Under the pieces are notes generated by a model. It was not told the origin of the DNA, did not search any database, and was given only the letters and a program-made list of their open reading frames with translations. Positions 7,178 to 14,442 of a DNA stretch of 15,562 nucleotides are shown here, one piece after another (the first letter of the stretch is position 1; each line of letters opens with the position of its first letter). Position numbers and translations under genes: made by a program. The DNA is from Parvularculaceae bacterium (GTDB lineage Bacteria > Pseudomonadota > Alphaproteobacteria > Caulobacterales > Parvularculaceae): contig SHAI01000029.1 in assembly GCA_004213235.1 (NCBI GenBank), positions 1-15,562 on the forward strand, read 5' to 3'.

Positions 7178-7666
7178 ATGGCGTATCGCCGCCCCTTAAG
7201 ATCGTTCCGCCTGGTCGCATCGGCAGACGCCGCACCGCGACCCACGCGCCCAGCAATAAAGCATGCTGCATCGGTCAAAGGTGCAGGTGCTTTGATGGTC
7301 GCGCGCCTTGCGCAGAAAACGCGTTTTGCCGACCCGGCCCTGGTGGCAAAATGGCCGGCGCTTGTCGGCGACGATATTGCCGCCATGGCACGTCCGGGCC
7401 GCCTGAGCCCTGGTCGCAGTGACCGGTCGTTGGATGTGCACGTGGGTGATGGTGCGGCCGCAACCCATATCCGTTTTCACGAAAGCCTGATTATTTCCAG
7501 ACTTGCGGCGTATTTTGGGCCGCGTGTTGTGACACGGTTAAAGATTCTTGCGGTAAATGAACGCCTGTCGAGACATCCCACCGATGGCAATATGGCAGAC
7601 AATGCGGGGGCTGAAACGCCTCCCTCCCCGGTTGGCCTTGGTCGATTCCGAGGAGGCACCAGCTAG
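7178..7666 (+). CDS. dciA: DUF721/DciA-family protein, probable replicative helicase loader
   Basis: The 162-residue product contains the DUF721 (DciA) domain at roughly 30-130. A short helical start (VARLAQKTRFADPALVAKW) is followed by PALVGDDIAAMARPGRL, then a strand-rich LDVHVGDGAAATHIRFHESLIISRLAAYFG segment and the alternating TRLKILAV. In many bacteria that lack DnaC or DnaI, DciA helps load the DnaB helicase at the origin (established for the family in other species). Function here is inferred from the domain. GAGG at 7166-7169, 8 bases before the ATG, supports the start. The basic N-terminal tail (first ~30 residues) and the Pro/Gly-rich C-terminal tail look disordered. It is the first of four rightward genes that end with smc, an order I recall from other alphaproteobacteria. 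Confidence 0.8.
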   Translation: MAYRRPLRSFRLVASADAAPRPTRPAIKHAASVKGAGALMVARLAQKTRFADPALVAKWPALVGDDIAAMARPGRLSPGRSDRSLDVHVGDGAAATHIRFHESLIISRLAAYFGPRVVTRLKILAVNERLSRHPTDGNMADNAGAETPPSPVGLGRFRGGTS

Positions 7667-7693
7667 ATAGAGTTGTCAAAAGACTGGATTAAC

Positions 7694-7909
7694 ATGCTGA
7701 ATAAATTGATTTTATTGTCCATCTCCGCACTCGTTTTAAACGCCTGTACCGTTGCAAAGGTGGCGAGCATGGCCGTCGGCACGCCAGCAAAAATCGGGGT
7801 TGGCGCAGCGAAAACGGCAGCAAAGGCTGGCGGGGCCGTGTCCAGGGCGATCACCCCTGATGACGATGAAATCTACGAAGACTACGACGAAGATTACCAA
7901 GACAAGTAA
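7694..7909 (+). CDS. Small lipoprotein with acidic C-terminus, function unknown
   Basis: From the ATG at 7694 the product has 71 residues. It begins with a lipoprotein signal peptide, MLNKLILLSISALVLNAC, whose LNAC is an acceptable lipobox with the lipidated cysteine at position 18. The mature part is short: an Ala/Gly/Lys-rich stretch (KVASMAVGTPAKIGVGAAKT) and a very acidic, tyrosine-containing tail (DDDEIYEDYDEDYQDK). The residue after the cysteine is threonine, so there is no Asp+2 inner-membrane retention signal and outer-membrane sorting is plausible. The longer frame would begin at a TTG at 7673. The ribosome binding site is weak for either start. It follows the DUF721 gene by 27 bases. 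I do not recognise a characterised family. Confidence 0.7.
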   Translation: MLNKLILLSISALVLNACTVAKVASMAVGTPAKIGVGAAKTAAKAGGAVSRAITPDDDEIYEDYDEDYQDK

Positions 7910-8046
7910 TCTCGTACCGCGCTTAAGCTTGCGTCACCCCCTGCAATCGGCGAGGGTGCAAAAAAATTGAACAATTCGGTCGGATTGGCGATATTCAGTC
8001 ATACATGACGCTTGCTGCGGCGGTCTGATGCTGCAATTGCCGTCGG

Positions 8047-8151
8047 CTAACGCCAGAAAACACGTTCAGAAAATACGTTCAGAAAATACGTTCAGAAAAC
8101 ACGTTCAGAAAACACGTAGCGCCAGAAAATTGGCTAACGCCAGAAAAACAC
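8047..8151 (+). repeat. Tandem 13-bp repeats nested between two longer direct repeats
   Basis: ACGTTCAGAAAA followed by C or T repeats with a 13-bp period at 8062, 8075, 8088 and 8101. A degenerate copy follows (GCGCCAGAAAAT near 8119). The array is bracketed by GGCTAACGCCAGAAAA, ending at 8060 on the left and present at 8132-8147 on the right. CAGAAAA thus occurs seven times within about 95 bases, just upstream of the DsbA-like gene. Confidence 0.85.
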
Positions 8152-8164
8152 TAGGAATTTCAAG

Positions 8165-8866
8165 ATGATGAAGATCATGCGCCCGATTGCCATTCTCGCC
8201 ATGTCGGCGGGACTACTCGCCTGTGGCGGCGAAGCTGCAAACGGCGGAACGACGCCGGACAGTGCCAAAGAGATTGGCGAAGCCACAACCAACGGGATCG
8301 CCGGGGTTCTGCCGGACGATATGGTTGTTGGGGCAGCTGACGCACCGGTGACAGTCATCGAATATGCATCGGTCACCTGCCCGAGCTGTGCGGCTTTTCA
8401 CAAGCAGATTTACCCCGAAATCAAATCGAAGTTCATCGACACGGGAAAAGTGAAGTTCGTGTTCCGCGAATTTCCGACCCCGCCGGTCGAATTTGCCCTG
8501 ATCGGATCTGTCCTGGCGCGGTGCGCAGCCGAGAAAACTGGTTCGGACGGATACTTCATCGTCCTCAACGGCCTGTTTCAAAACCAGCGCAGCTGGATTG
8601 GCGGCGCAGACCCGAAGGCGGAGCTGCTGAAAATAGCGGGCCAGGCGGGCATGGATGAGGTCGCCTTCGACAACTGCCTGAAGCAGCAAAAATATGTCGA
8701 CATGATCAACGAAACAGTGCGCGCCGGATCGGAAGCGTTTGGCATAAGTTCGACACCAAGTTTCGTCATCGATGGAGAAAAAGTGACCATCCGCTCCGTG
8801 GAGGACTTTGAAAAACGCCTGAACGCCAGTCATGCGGCTGCGACAGGGGAAAATGCTTCTGAATAA
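8165..8866 (+). CDS. DsbA-like thioredoxin-fold lipoprotein (thiol-disulfide oxidoreductase)
   Basis: The 233-residue protein has a lipoprotein signal peptide ending in LLAC (lipid cysteine at residue 20), so it is predicted to be anchored in the envelope. The thioredoxin-fold domain (Thioredoxin_4/DsbA type) starts near residue 53. Its redox motif is C72-P-S-C75 in SVTCPSCAAF, with the expected cis-proline at T197-P198 in ISSTPSFVIDG. C120 and C171 may form a second disulfide in the helical insertion, as in related alphaproteobacterial DsbA proteins. It probably oxidises or isomerises disulfides in exported proteins. AGGA at 8153-8156 lies 8 bases before the ATG at 8165; a second ATG follows directly. 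It lies between a small lipoprotein and smc. No DsbB-like partner is in the window. Confidence 0.9.
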   Translation: MMKIMRPIAILAMSAGLLACGGEAANGGTTPDSAKEIGEATTNGIAGVLPDDMVVGAADAPVTVIEYASVTCPSCAAFHKQIYPEIKSKFIDTGKVKFVFREFPTPPVEFALIGSVLARCAAEKTGSDGYFIVLNGLFQNQRSWIGGADPKAELLKIAGQAGMDEVAFDNCLKQQKYVDMINETVRAGSEAFGISSTPSFVIDGEKVTIRSVEDFEKRLNASHAAATGENASE

Positions 8867-8899
8867 ACGCCCGATAAGCGCGGCCAACAGCCTCTCATC

Positions 8900-8924
8900 G
8901 GCGACTTGCGGAAAACAAGTCGCC
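8900..8924 (+). terminator. Strong stem-loop after the DsbA-like gene, candidate terminator
   Basis: GGCGACTTG (8900-8908) and CAAGTCGCC (8916-8924) form a perfect 9-bp stem with a 7-base loop, 33 bases after the stop codon. The following bases (CTATTT) give only a short, interrupted T run, so termination efficiency is uncertain. An mRNA-stabilising hairpin is the alternative. Confidence 0.55.
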
Positions 8925-8937
8925 CTATTTGGCAAAT

Positions 8938-8980
8938 GGCAAATTGCCGCTGCGCCAGAATCGCCGACCATTGGCAATGG
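8938..8980. other. Two short palindromes in the dsbA-smc gap
   Basis: GGCAAATTGCC at 8938-8948 is symmetric about one central base, and CCATTGGCAATGG at 8968-8980 is a perfect 6-bp palindrome about a central G. TATAGA at 8981-8986, preceded by TGG, resembles an extended -10 element, and a GANTC site (GAATC) sits at 8958-8962. These could be operator or promoter elements for smc, but a -35 element is not evident. Confidence 0.3.
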
Positions 8981-9039
8981 TATAGATGTCGGGCATCGCC
9001 AGGCGGCGGTGCGCCCGATAAGTATCTTCAGTGGCGGGT

Positions 9040-9057
9040 GTGCCCGATAATGGGCAC
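9040..9057 (+). other. Stem-loop in the smc leader
   Basis: GTGCCC (9040-9045) and GGGCAC (9052-9057) form a perfect 6-bp stem with the loop GATAAT, 40 bases before the smc start. The loop and 5' arm contain one of three GCCCGATAA copies in this gap (8869, 9013 and 9042). A role in smc leader structure is possible but not shown. Confidence 0.4.
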
Positions 9058-9097
9058 CTTCGATGGAAAGACGGCGGCGGGCCGGGGCGGTTGAGGC

Positions 9098-12000
9098 GTG
9101 ATATTTACCAATCTTCGGCTGATCGGGTTCAAGTCATTCGTCGACACGACCGATCTTGATATTCGCAACGGGTTGACCGGTGTGGTTGGTCCGAATGGAT
9201 GCGGCAAGTCCAACCTGCTGGAAGCATTGCGCTGGGTGATGGGCGCAACTTCTGCGAAGGCGCTGCGATCCTCCGGCATGTCTGACGTGATTTTCTCCGG
9301 CACCAGCATGCGGCCTGCGCGCAACTGGGCTGAAGTCGTTCTGACATTGGACAATTCAGATCGTTCTGCACCGGCAGAATATAATGAGTGTGCTGTCATC
9401 GAGATTTCACGCCGGATCGTGAAACACGAAGAAGGTGCCCAATCGATCTATCGGATCAACTCCAAAGAAGTGCGCGCGAAAGACGTGCAACTTCTGTTTG
9501 CCGACGCGTCAACGGGTGCCAATTCCCCTGCGCTCGTGCGGCAGGGGCAGATTTCCGAATTGATCAACGCCAAACCTGAAAACCGGCGCCGTCTCCTGGA
9601 AGAAGCGGCCGGCATCACCGGTCTTCACTCCCGCCGGCACGAAGCAGAATTGCGTTTGCGGGCGGCGGAACAAAACCTGTCCCGGCTGGACGATGTTACC
9701 GGCGAGCTGGAGAGCCAGAAATCCGCACTTGCCCGGCAGGCGCGTCAGGCGACACGCTATCGCAATCTTTCTGGTGACATCAGAAAAGCGGAAGCTGGCG
9801 TCGCCCTTGCCCGCTGGACGGAAGCAACCGGGACACGCGATACCTGCGAGCAGCAGGTGAATGAAGTACGTGATCTTGTTGAAGAGACGGCAAGAGCCAG
9901 CGCCGCCGCCATGGTCGCCGCAACCGATGCTCAGGAACAATTGGATCCGCTCCGGCAGGGGGAAGCAGCAGCGGGTGCCGCGCTGCATCGTCTTACAGTA
10001 GCTGGCGAGGGGCTGGAAGACGAAGCACAACGCGCAGCCGCGGAACTAAAACGCCTGGATCAGGATATCGAAAGCGCGAGCAATGATTTCTCACGCGAGA
10101 AGGAACTCAATCAGGATGCAGACAATGCGCTGGAGCATATCGCTCGCGAAACCGAGAACTTAAAAACACGCGAAGCAGCAGAAACCCAGCGGTTGCAAAA
10201 CGCCTCCAATGAGCAAACGAGCGCAGATCGCGCCTTGGCTGAAGAGGAAAGCAAATTCGAAGCGGTGAATGCGCGTTATGCGGAAAATGAAGCACAGCGC
10301 CGCGCCATTGAGGCTGCAATCAATGCAGCAGAACACACTGCTGCGCGAACCAATTCAAACATTGCCGCGCTTGAAGAAGAGCGCGCGCGCATTCAGCCGA
10401 ATGAAGAGCAGTCAGCCAAGTTATCCCTCGCACGCGAAACCCTCCACAAAGCTGATTTGGCAGCCCAGGCCGCTGAGCGGAAACTCGCCGAAGATGAAGA
10501 AAAGCGTAGCATCGCCGATGAAAACCTGCGCCGCCTGACAAAGCCGAAGGACGAAGCCGCCCGCGCCTTTGCTGAACTGAAAGCCGAGTGCGATGCCCTG
10601 GAACGCGTGCTTGGCGCACAAGGCACAGCTGATTGGCCTGCGCTAATAGAAGCCGTCAAAGCAGCTGACGGTTATGAAACCGCCCTTGCCGCCGCGCTTG
10701 GCGATGATCTCGACGCGGCACTTGACCAGGCTGCACCGGCGTTCTGGTCCGATGCACAGTCCACAGAAGAAACCGCTGACTTGCCTGCGGGGGCCGCGCC
10801 CCTATGGCGGTATGTGACAGGGCCGGAACAAATCCGCCTGCGCTTGATGAATGTTGGTATTGTTGATCGCGATGCGGGCGGTCGGCTGGTCAGTCAGCTT
10901 TCGCCAGGTCAACGCCTCGTCTCTCGCGAGGGCGATCTGTGGCGCTGGGACGGGTTTGTCAAACGGGCCGAAGCAAAGACGGCAGCAGCGATTCGTCTGG
11001 AGCAACGCAACCGGCTGACCCATCTTGCAGATGATCTGCAAACTGCGCGCGAACACGCCGAGGTAACGGGCCGACAGTATCAAGAAGCGCTTAACCTGCT
11101 CAATGATGCCCAGGCCCGTGAAAAATCAGCGCGCACGGATGGCGCACAGGCGCGACGCAGCCTTGATGCGGCCCGCAATGCCCTGTCTGCGATCGAACGC
11201 GAACATGAGCGGGCGTCCTCGCGTCTGACCGCCATCGCCGCCAATCTGGAAACTGCTGCAGCCGCAAACAACGAAACGGCGCAACAAATTCGTGAGCTGA
11301 CAGAAAAGAGAGGTGCCCTGCCCGAAGCAGCGCGCCTTGCGGAGGAAGTCGCCAATGCGCGCGAGGCGGTTTCGGCCGCAAGAAATAGCGCCACCGAGGC
11401 GCGCGCAGCCCACCGCGATCTGGCGCGCGAAGCCGATATGCGAACCCAGCGCCTTGCAGAACTTGCCCGGGAATCCGGTGTCTGGCGCGCGCGCGGCCAA
11501 ACGGCCAATGCGCGTATCATCGAGCTGAGAAAACGCATCGATGCCTCAACGGCAGCACGTGAAAATGCCGCTGGCGCACCGGAAGCCATCGAGGCGAAGC
11601 GCACTGCATTATTAACGCAGCTTGGCGAAGCCGAAGCGCAGCGCAAATCCGCCGCTGACGCCCTCAGCGCGGCCGTGACTGCATCTGAGGATGCCGCTCG
11701 AACGGCACGAGATGCAGAAGCAGCGGCCTCAGACGCTCGGGAAGGCCGCGCACGGCTTGACGCTCAGTTGGAGAGTGCCCTTGCACGGGTTGAAGAAGCC
11801 GCGGCCCTCGCCAGGGAAGCGTGCAACGCCGAACCAGCCGATTTACCGGGAATATTTGGCCTTAAAGAGGGCGACGCCCTGCCCCTTCGAAGCGATTTAG
11901 AGCGCAAACTAGAACGCTATAAACGCGAGCGCGAAAACCTGGGCGGCGTTAATCTGCGGGCGGACGAAGAGCTGGAAGAGATCAAAACGCGCCTCGATGA

Positions 12001-12565
12001 TATTGAATCAGAGCGCGAGGATTGCGAAGCGGCGATCCGCAAACTTCGCGCCGCAATTGGCTCGATAAATCGTGAGGCACGTGATCGCCTGAAAAGTGCC
12101 TTTGAAACAGTGAACCAAAATTTCTCGCGCCTCTTCACCCGGCTGTTCAATGGCGGCCAGGCAGAATTGCGACTGATCGAATCAGAAGATGTTCTCGAAG
12201 CGGGTCTGGAAATTTACGCCTCGCCGCCGGGTAAAAAACTGACTTCCATGTCGCTCATGTCGGGCGGGGAACAAGCGCTCACCGCAACGGCGCTGATCTT
12301 TGCCGTATTCATGGCGAACCCGGCACCGGTTTGCGTCCTTGACGAGGTTGACGCCCCGCTTGACGATGCGAATACGGAGCGTTTTTGCCGCTTGCTGCAT
12401 GAAATGGCCAAAGAAACCGAGACCCGCTTCCTCGTGATCACCCACCATGCATTGACCATGTCGCGGATGGACCGCCTTTTCGGGGTGACAATGATGGAAC
12501 GCGGGGTCAGTCAGCTTGTGTCGGTTGATCTGCAAAAAGCGGAACAACTTGCCGCTGCAGAATAA
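9098..12565 (+). CDS. smc: Chromosome segregation protein SMC
   Basis: The 1155-residue protein is a full-length bacterial SMC, the ATPase that with ScpA and ScpB extrudes DNA loops and helps segregate sister chromosomes. The N-terminal head has the Walker A motif GPNGCGKSN (31-39) after IGFKSFVDTTDLDI. Long charged Ala/Glu/Arg-rich coiled coils flank a hinge at roughly 505-625. The C-terminal head carries the ABC signature LMSGGEQ (1053-1059) and the Walker B/D-loop VLDEVDAPLDDAN, with D1082 and E1083. The start is a GTG, with an in-frame TGA two codons upstream, so no longer frame exists. This start gives the usual MxFxxLRLxGFKSF beginning. The ribosome binding site is poor: GAGG at 9093-9096 is only one base from the start. 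ScpA and ScpB are not in the window. Confidence 0.97.
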   Translation: MIFTNLRLIGFKSFVDTTDLDIRNGLTGVVGPNGCGKSNLLEALRWVMGATSAKALRSSGMSDVIFSGTSMRPARNWAEVVLTLDNSDRSAPAEYNECAVIEISRRIVKHEEGAQSIYRINSKEVRAKDVQLLFADASTGANSPALVRQGQISELINAKPENRRRLLEEAAGITGLHSRRHEAELRLRAAEQNLSRLDDVTGELESQKSALARQARQATRYRNLSGDIRKAEAGVALARWTEATGTRDTCEQQVNEVRDLVEETARASAAAMVAATDAQEQLDPLRQGEAAAGAALHRLTVAGEGLEDEAQRAAAELKRLDQDIESASNDFSREKELNQDADNALEHIARETENLKTREAAETQRLQNASNEQTSADRALAEEESKFEAVNARYAENEAQRRAIEAAINAAEHTAARTNSNIAALEEERARIQPNEEQSAKLSLARETLHKADLAAQAAERKLAEDEEKRSIADENLRRLTKPKDEAARAFAELKAECDALERVLGAQGTADWPALIEAVKAADGYETALAAALGDDLDAALDQAAPAFWSDAQSTEETADLPAGAAPLWRYVTGPEQIRLRLMNVGIVDRDAGGRLVSQLSPGQRLVSREGDLWRWDGFVKRAEAKTAAAIRLEQRNRLTHLADDLQTAREHAEVTGRQYQEALNLLNDAQAREKSARTDGAQARRSLDAARNALSAIEREHERASSRLTAIAANLETAAAANNETAQQIRELTEKRGALPEAARLAEEVANAREAVSAARNSATEARAAHRDLAREADMRTQRLAELARESGVWRARGQTANARIIELRKRIDASTAARENAAGAPEAIEAKRTALLTQLGEAEAQRKSAADALSAAVTASEDAARTARDAEAAASDAREGRARLDAQLESALARVEEAAALAREACNAEPADLPGIFGLKEGDALPLRSDLERKLERYKRERENLGGVNLRADEELEEIKTRLDDIESEREDCEAAIRKLRAAIGSINREARDRLKSAFETVNQNFSRLFTRLFNGGQAELRLIESEDVLEAGLEIYASPPGKKLTSMSLMSGGEQALTATALIFAVFMANPAPVCVLDEVDAPLDDANTERFCRLLHEMAKETETRFLVITHHALTMSRMDRLFGVTMMERGVSQLVSVDLQKAEQLAAAE

Positions 12566-12612
12566 TCCGCCCTTTCAGCCTTGAAAAATCTTGGCTGGAA
12601 TTGGCGCTCTCA

Positions 12613-12650
12613 TGCCAAAGAAAATCGACTTTGCGCGGCCGCCTTTGGCA
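12613..12650 (+). other. Inverted repeat downstream of smc
   Basis: TGCCAAAG (12613-12620) and CTTTGGCA (12643-12650) form a perfect 8-bp inverted repeat with a 22-base spacer that includes GCGGCCGC. It lies 48 bases after the smc stop and before the atp promoter. No T run follows, so an intrinsic terminator is doubtful. It may be a hairpin that ends or protects the smc transcript. Confidence 0.35.
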
Positions 12651-12712
12651 AAGAAAAATCACCACATGAAGAAACCAAACAAAATCAACATTTTAGCATG
12701 CAGCTTTCTTCC

Positions 12713-12741
12713 TTGACGCTGCAATGCGGCACGGCTAAGTT
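12713..12741 (+). promoter_or_regulatory. Sigma-70-like promoter of the atp F0 operon
   Basis: TTGACG at 12713-12718 and TAAGTT at 12736-12741 are separated by 17 bases, and the -10 is preceded by GC. This resembles housekeeping promoters of alphaproteobacteria, where -10 elements are often less AT-rich than in E. coli. Transcription would begin near 12748, about 48 bases before atpI. Confidence 0.55.
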
Positions 12742-12795
12742 CCGCTCGAATTTCGAAAGGCGCATTGTTCAATCGCGTCATCCAAGGGCGTTTCG

Positions 12796-13170
12796 ATGAC
12801 CGAAACTGCCGACATGCAGGAACCGCCAGCCAAGAAGACTGGAAAGGGTCACGATAGTTCGGACCTTGAACAGTTTTCCGCTCGCCTCGACGCCGTTCGC
12901 GGTGCACGAGCCGGGAAAGAGGATACAGGCGGTGTCCGCGACAAAGCTGTCGGCGCAGGCTTTCGCCTTGCGTCAGAGCTACTTGCCGCGGTGATTGTTG
13001 GCTTGGCGCTCGGGTTGGGGATTGACGCGGTAGCGGATAGTGCACCATTCGGATTGTTGATTGGACTGTTTATCGGCTTTGCGACCGGCCTGCGTAATGT
13101 GGCTGTGGCGATGAAAACTGGTAACGCGGCAGATAATGAAGGCGAATCTGCTCAGACGGATCAATCATAA
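12796..13170 (+). CDS. atpI: ATP synthase protein I (AtpI/AtpZ family)
   Basis: The 124-residue protein has a charged N-terminal half and two membrane segments, about 56-80 (GFRLASELLAAVIVGLALGL) and 82-100 (APFGLLIGLFIGFATGLRNV). The motif GxRLASELxAxVxVGxxLGxxID is the signature of the AtpI/AtpZ family (PF09527), which is encoded at the start of F0 operons. In other bacteria AtpI has been linked to c-ring assembly and ion supply. It is not a stoichiometric part of the finished enzyme. The gene is the first of the atp operon here, behind the promoter at 12713-12741 and 58 bases before atpB. The N-terminal 40 residues are poorly conserved in the family, so the exact start is less certain than the gene. 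Confidence 0.9.
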   Translation: MTETADMQEPPAKKTGKGHDSSDLEQFSARLDAVRGARAGKEDTGGVRDKAVGAGFRLASELLAAVIVGLALGLGIDAVADSAPFGLLIGLFIGFATGLRNVAVAMKTGNAADNEGESAQTDQS

Positions 13171-13228
13171 GAGATCAAAGTGACGCGCGGCGCGGTCGTT
13201 AGCGTCCGGAAGAGACGAGCGAGCAACG

Positions 13229-14044
13229 ATGAACAGTATTTTGTCAGCCCTGGCGCTGCCGATGCACCTCCCCCAGGCTGCGGGGCCAATGGAGCAGTTC
13301 GAGATCCATCGGCTGGCACCGCTGAGCCTTGGGAACATTGATGTCTCGTTTACGAACTCATCCCTCTGGATGATGATCGCGACCGGTGCTGCGGTGATTT
13401 TCTTTTCGTCGGCAACCCGTGCGCGGGCACTGATCCCCGGGCGCATGCAGTCGATCGCCGAAGTGCTTTACAATTTCGTCGCGGATATGGTGCGCGGGGC
13501 CATTGGGCCGGAGGGCATGAAGTTCTTCCCGTACGTTTTCACCCTGTTCATCTATATCCTGCTCGCAAACCTTTTGGGGCTCCTGCCGTCGATCCCCGGG
13601 GTCAGCCACACATTTACAACCACAAGCCATATCGCCGTGACTTTTGGCCTCGCCATGCTGACAATCGCAATTGTCATCTTCTATGGCTTTTACAAAAATG
13701 GCCTTGGCTTTTTGAAGCTTTTCGTGCCGTCTGGCGTCCCGCCATGGCTGTTGCCACTCATCGTGCTAATTGAATTCGTGTCGTTCCTGTCGCGCCCGCT
13801 ATCCCTTGCCATTCGTTTGTTTGCGAACATGCTTGCGGGGCACATCATCTTGAAGGTATTCGCCGGGTTCATAATCTCATTGCTTGGCGCGGGCGGCGTA
13901 GTTAGCGCAATTGCGATCTTCCCTTTTCTCGGAACCGTCGCTATTACCCTGCTCGAACTCTTAGTCGCATTTCTTCAAGCATATGTGTTCGCCATCCTGA
14001 CCTGCATCTATCTCAATGACGCGGTGAATGTCGGCCACCACTAA
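13229..14044 (+). CDS. atpB: ATP synthase F0 subunit a
   Basis: Subunit a forms the two half-channels for protons beside the c ring. The 271-residue protein has 5-6 hydrophobic helices. The essential arginine is R196 in LSLAIRLFANMLAGHIILKVF. H205 in the same helix and E243 in LLELLVAFLQAYVFA show the His/Glu arrangement of alphaproteobacteria and mitochondria, where E. coli has Glu and His at the swapped positions. Q250 is also conserved. PYVFTLFIYILLANLLGLLP (101-120) is another family block. The ATG at 13229 gives about 20 residues more than the typical beginning MEQFEIHRL; a start at 13289 is possible but has GGGG too close to serve as a ribosome binding site. The gene is followed by a GC-rich hairpin and atpE. 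Confidence 0.96.
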   Translation: MNSILSALALPMHLPQAAGPMEQFEIHRLAPLSLGNIDVSFTNSSLWMMIATGAAVIFFSSATRARALIPGRMQSIAEVLYNFVADMVRGAIGPEGMKFFPYVFTLFIYILLANLLGLLPSIPGVSHTFTTTSHIAVTFGLAMLTIAIVIFYGFYKNGLGFLKLFVPSGVPPWLLPLIVLIEFVSFLSRPLSLAIRLFANMLAGHIILKVFAGFIISLLGAGGVVSAIAIFPFLGTVAITLLELLVAFLQAYVFAILTCIYLNDAVNVGHH

Positions 14045-14067
14045 TCTGCTAATGGACTGCCTGTTTG

Positions 14068-14082
14068 CGGCCCCTAGGGCCG
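14068..14082 (+). other. GC-rich hairpin between atpB and atpE
   Basis: CGGCCC (14068-14073) and GGGCCG (14077-14082) form a perfect 6-bp stem with a 3-base loop, 23 bases after the atpB stop. No T run follows. It is likely an intercistronic mRNA element rather than a full terminator, since the operon continues. Confidence 0.45.
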
Positions 14083-14145
14083 GCCGCGGACGCCAAAAGG
14101 ATCAGGCCCGGACGTGCAATTGATATAAAAATGGAAATGACAGCC

Positions 14146-14373
14146 ATGACACCTGAAGCAGCAAAACTCATTGGCGCAGGCATCGCCGCTCTACCACTCG
14201 CCGGTGCCGGCATTGGCCTCGGCCTCATCTTCGGTAACTTCCTTTCGGGTGCCTTCCGCAACCCGTCGGCAGCCGCCGCAAACCAACAGACCCTCCTGCT
14301 CGCCTTCGCCCTGACCGAATTCACCGGTCTGCTGGGCTTCGTTGTGGCGATGCTCATTCTCTTCGTCTTCTAA
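14146..14373 (+). CDS. atpE: ATP synthase F0 subunit c
   Basis: Subunit c is the proteolipid that forms the rotating ring. From the ATG at 14146 it has 75 residues and aligns with the usual MxAEAAKxIGAGIAAL beginning. Two hydrophobic hairpin helices are joined by the conserved loop R38-N-P40. The ion-binding carboxylate is E58 in FALTEFTG. The positions that bind sodium in Na+-type rings (Gln in helix 1, Ser after the Glu) are Leu26 and Phe59 here, so the ring is predicted to carry protons. Earlier in-frame ATGs at 14131 and 14137 would add five or three residues; GGAAA at 14133-14137 would serve 14146. The part after the loop (SAAAANQQTLLL) differs from the SAADGQ-type sequence I recall from other alphaproteobacteria. 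Confidence 0.95.
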   Translation: MTPEAAKLIGAGIAALPLAGAGIGLGLIFGNFLSGAFRNPSAAAANQQTLLLAFALTEFTGLLGFVVAMLILFVF

Positions 14374-14400
14374 TCAGTCTTTCGGTTAGATCGACGATCC

Positions 14401-14419
14401 GGCGGGAGAGCCTCCCGCC
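14401..14419 (+). other. Strong GC-rich hairpin between atpE and atpF'
   Basis: GGCGGGAG (14401-14408) and CTCCCGCC (14412-14419) form a perfect 8-bp stem with the loop AGC, 28 bases after the atpE stop and 12 bases before the ribosome binding site of the next gene. Without a T run it is more likely a processing or stabilising element than a terminator. Confidence 0.6.
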
Positions 14420-14442
14420 CATAACGAGAAAGAGGCGGCGCG

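Noticed and set aside
6970..8113. The two short tandem arrays considered as CRISPR arrays
   Set aside because: Units are 13-15 bp with at most 2 bases between cores, there are no unique spacers, and no cas genes are present.
8213..8977. Minus-strand open frame of 254 codons opposite the DsbA-like gene
   Set aside because: It is the antisense shadow of a clear coding gene, with no recognisable domain.
11080..11646. Minus-strand frame of 188 codons opposite smc
   Set aside because: Its product is almost only Ala, Arg and Ser, as expected from reading the coiled-coil codons of smc in reverse.
14065..14145. TTG start at 14065 giving atpE a 27-residue N-terminal extension
   Set aside because: The extension is Arg/Pro-rich, is encoded by the hairpin region, and is absent from the c-subunit family.
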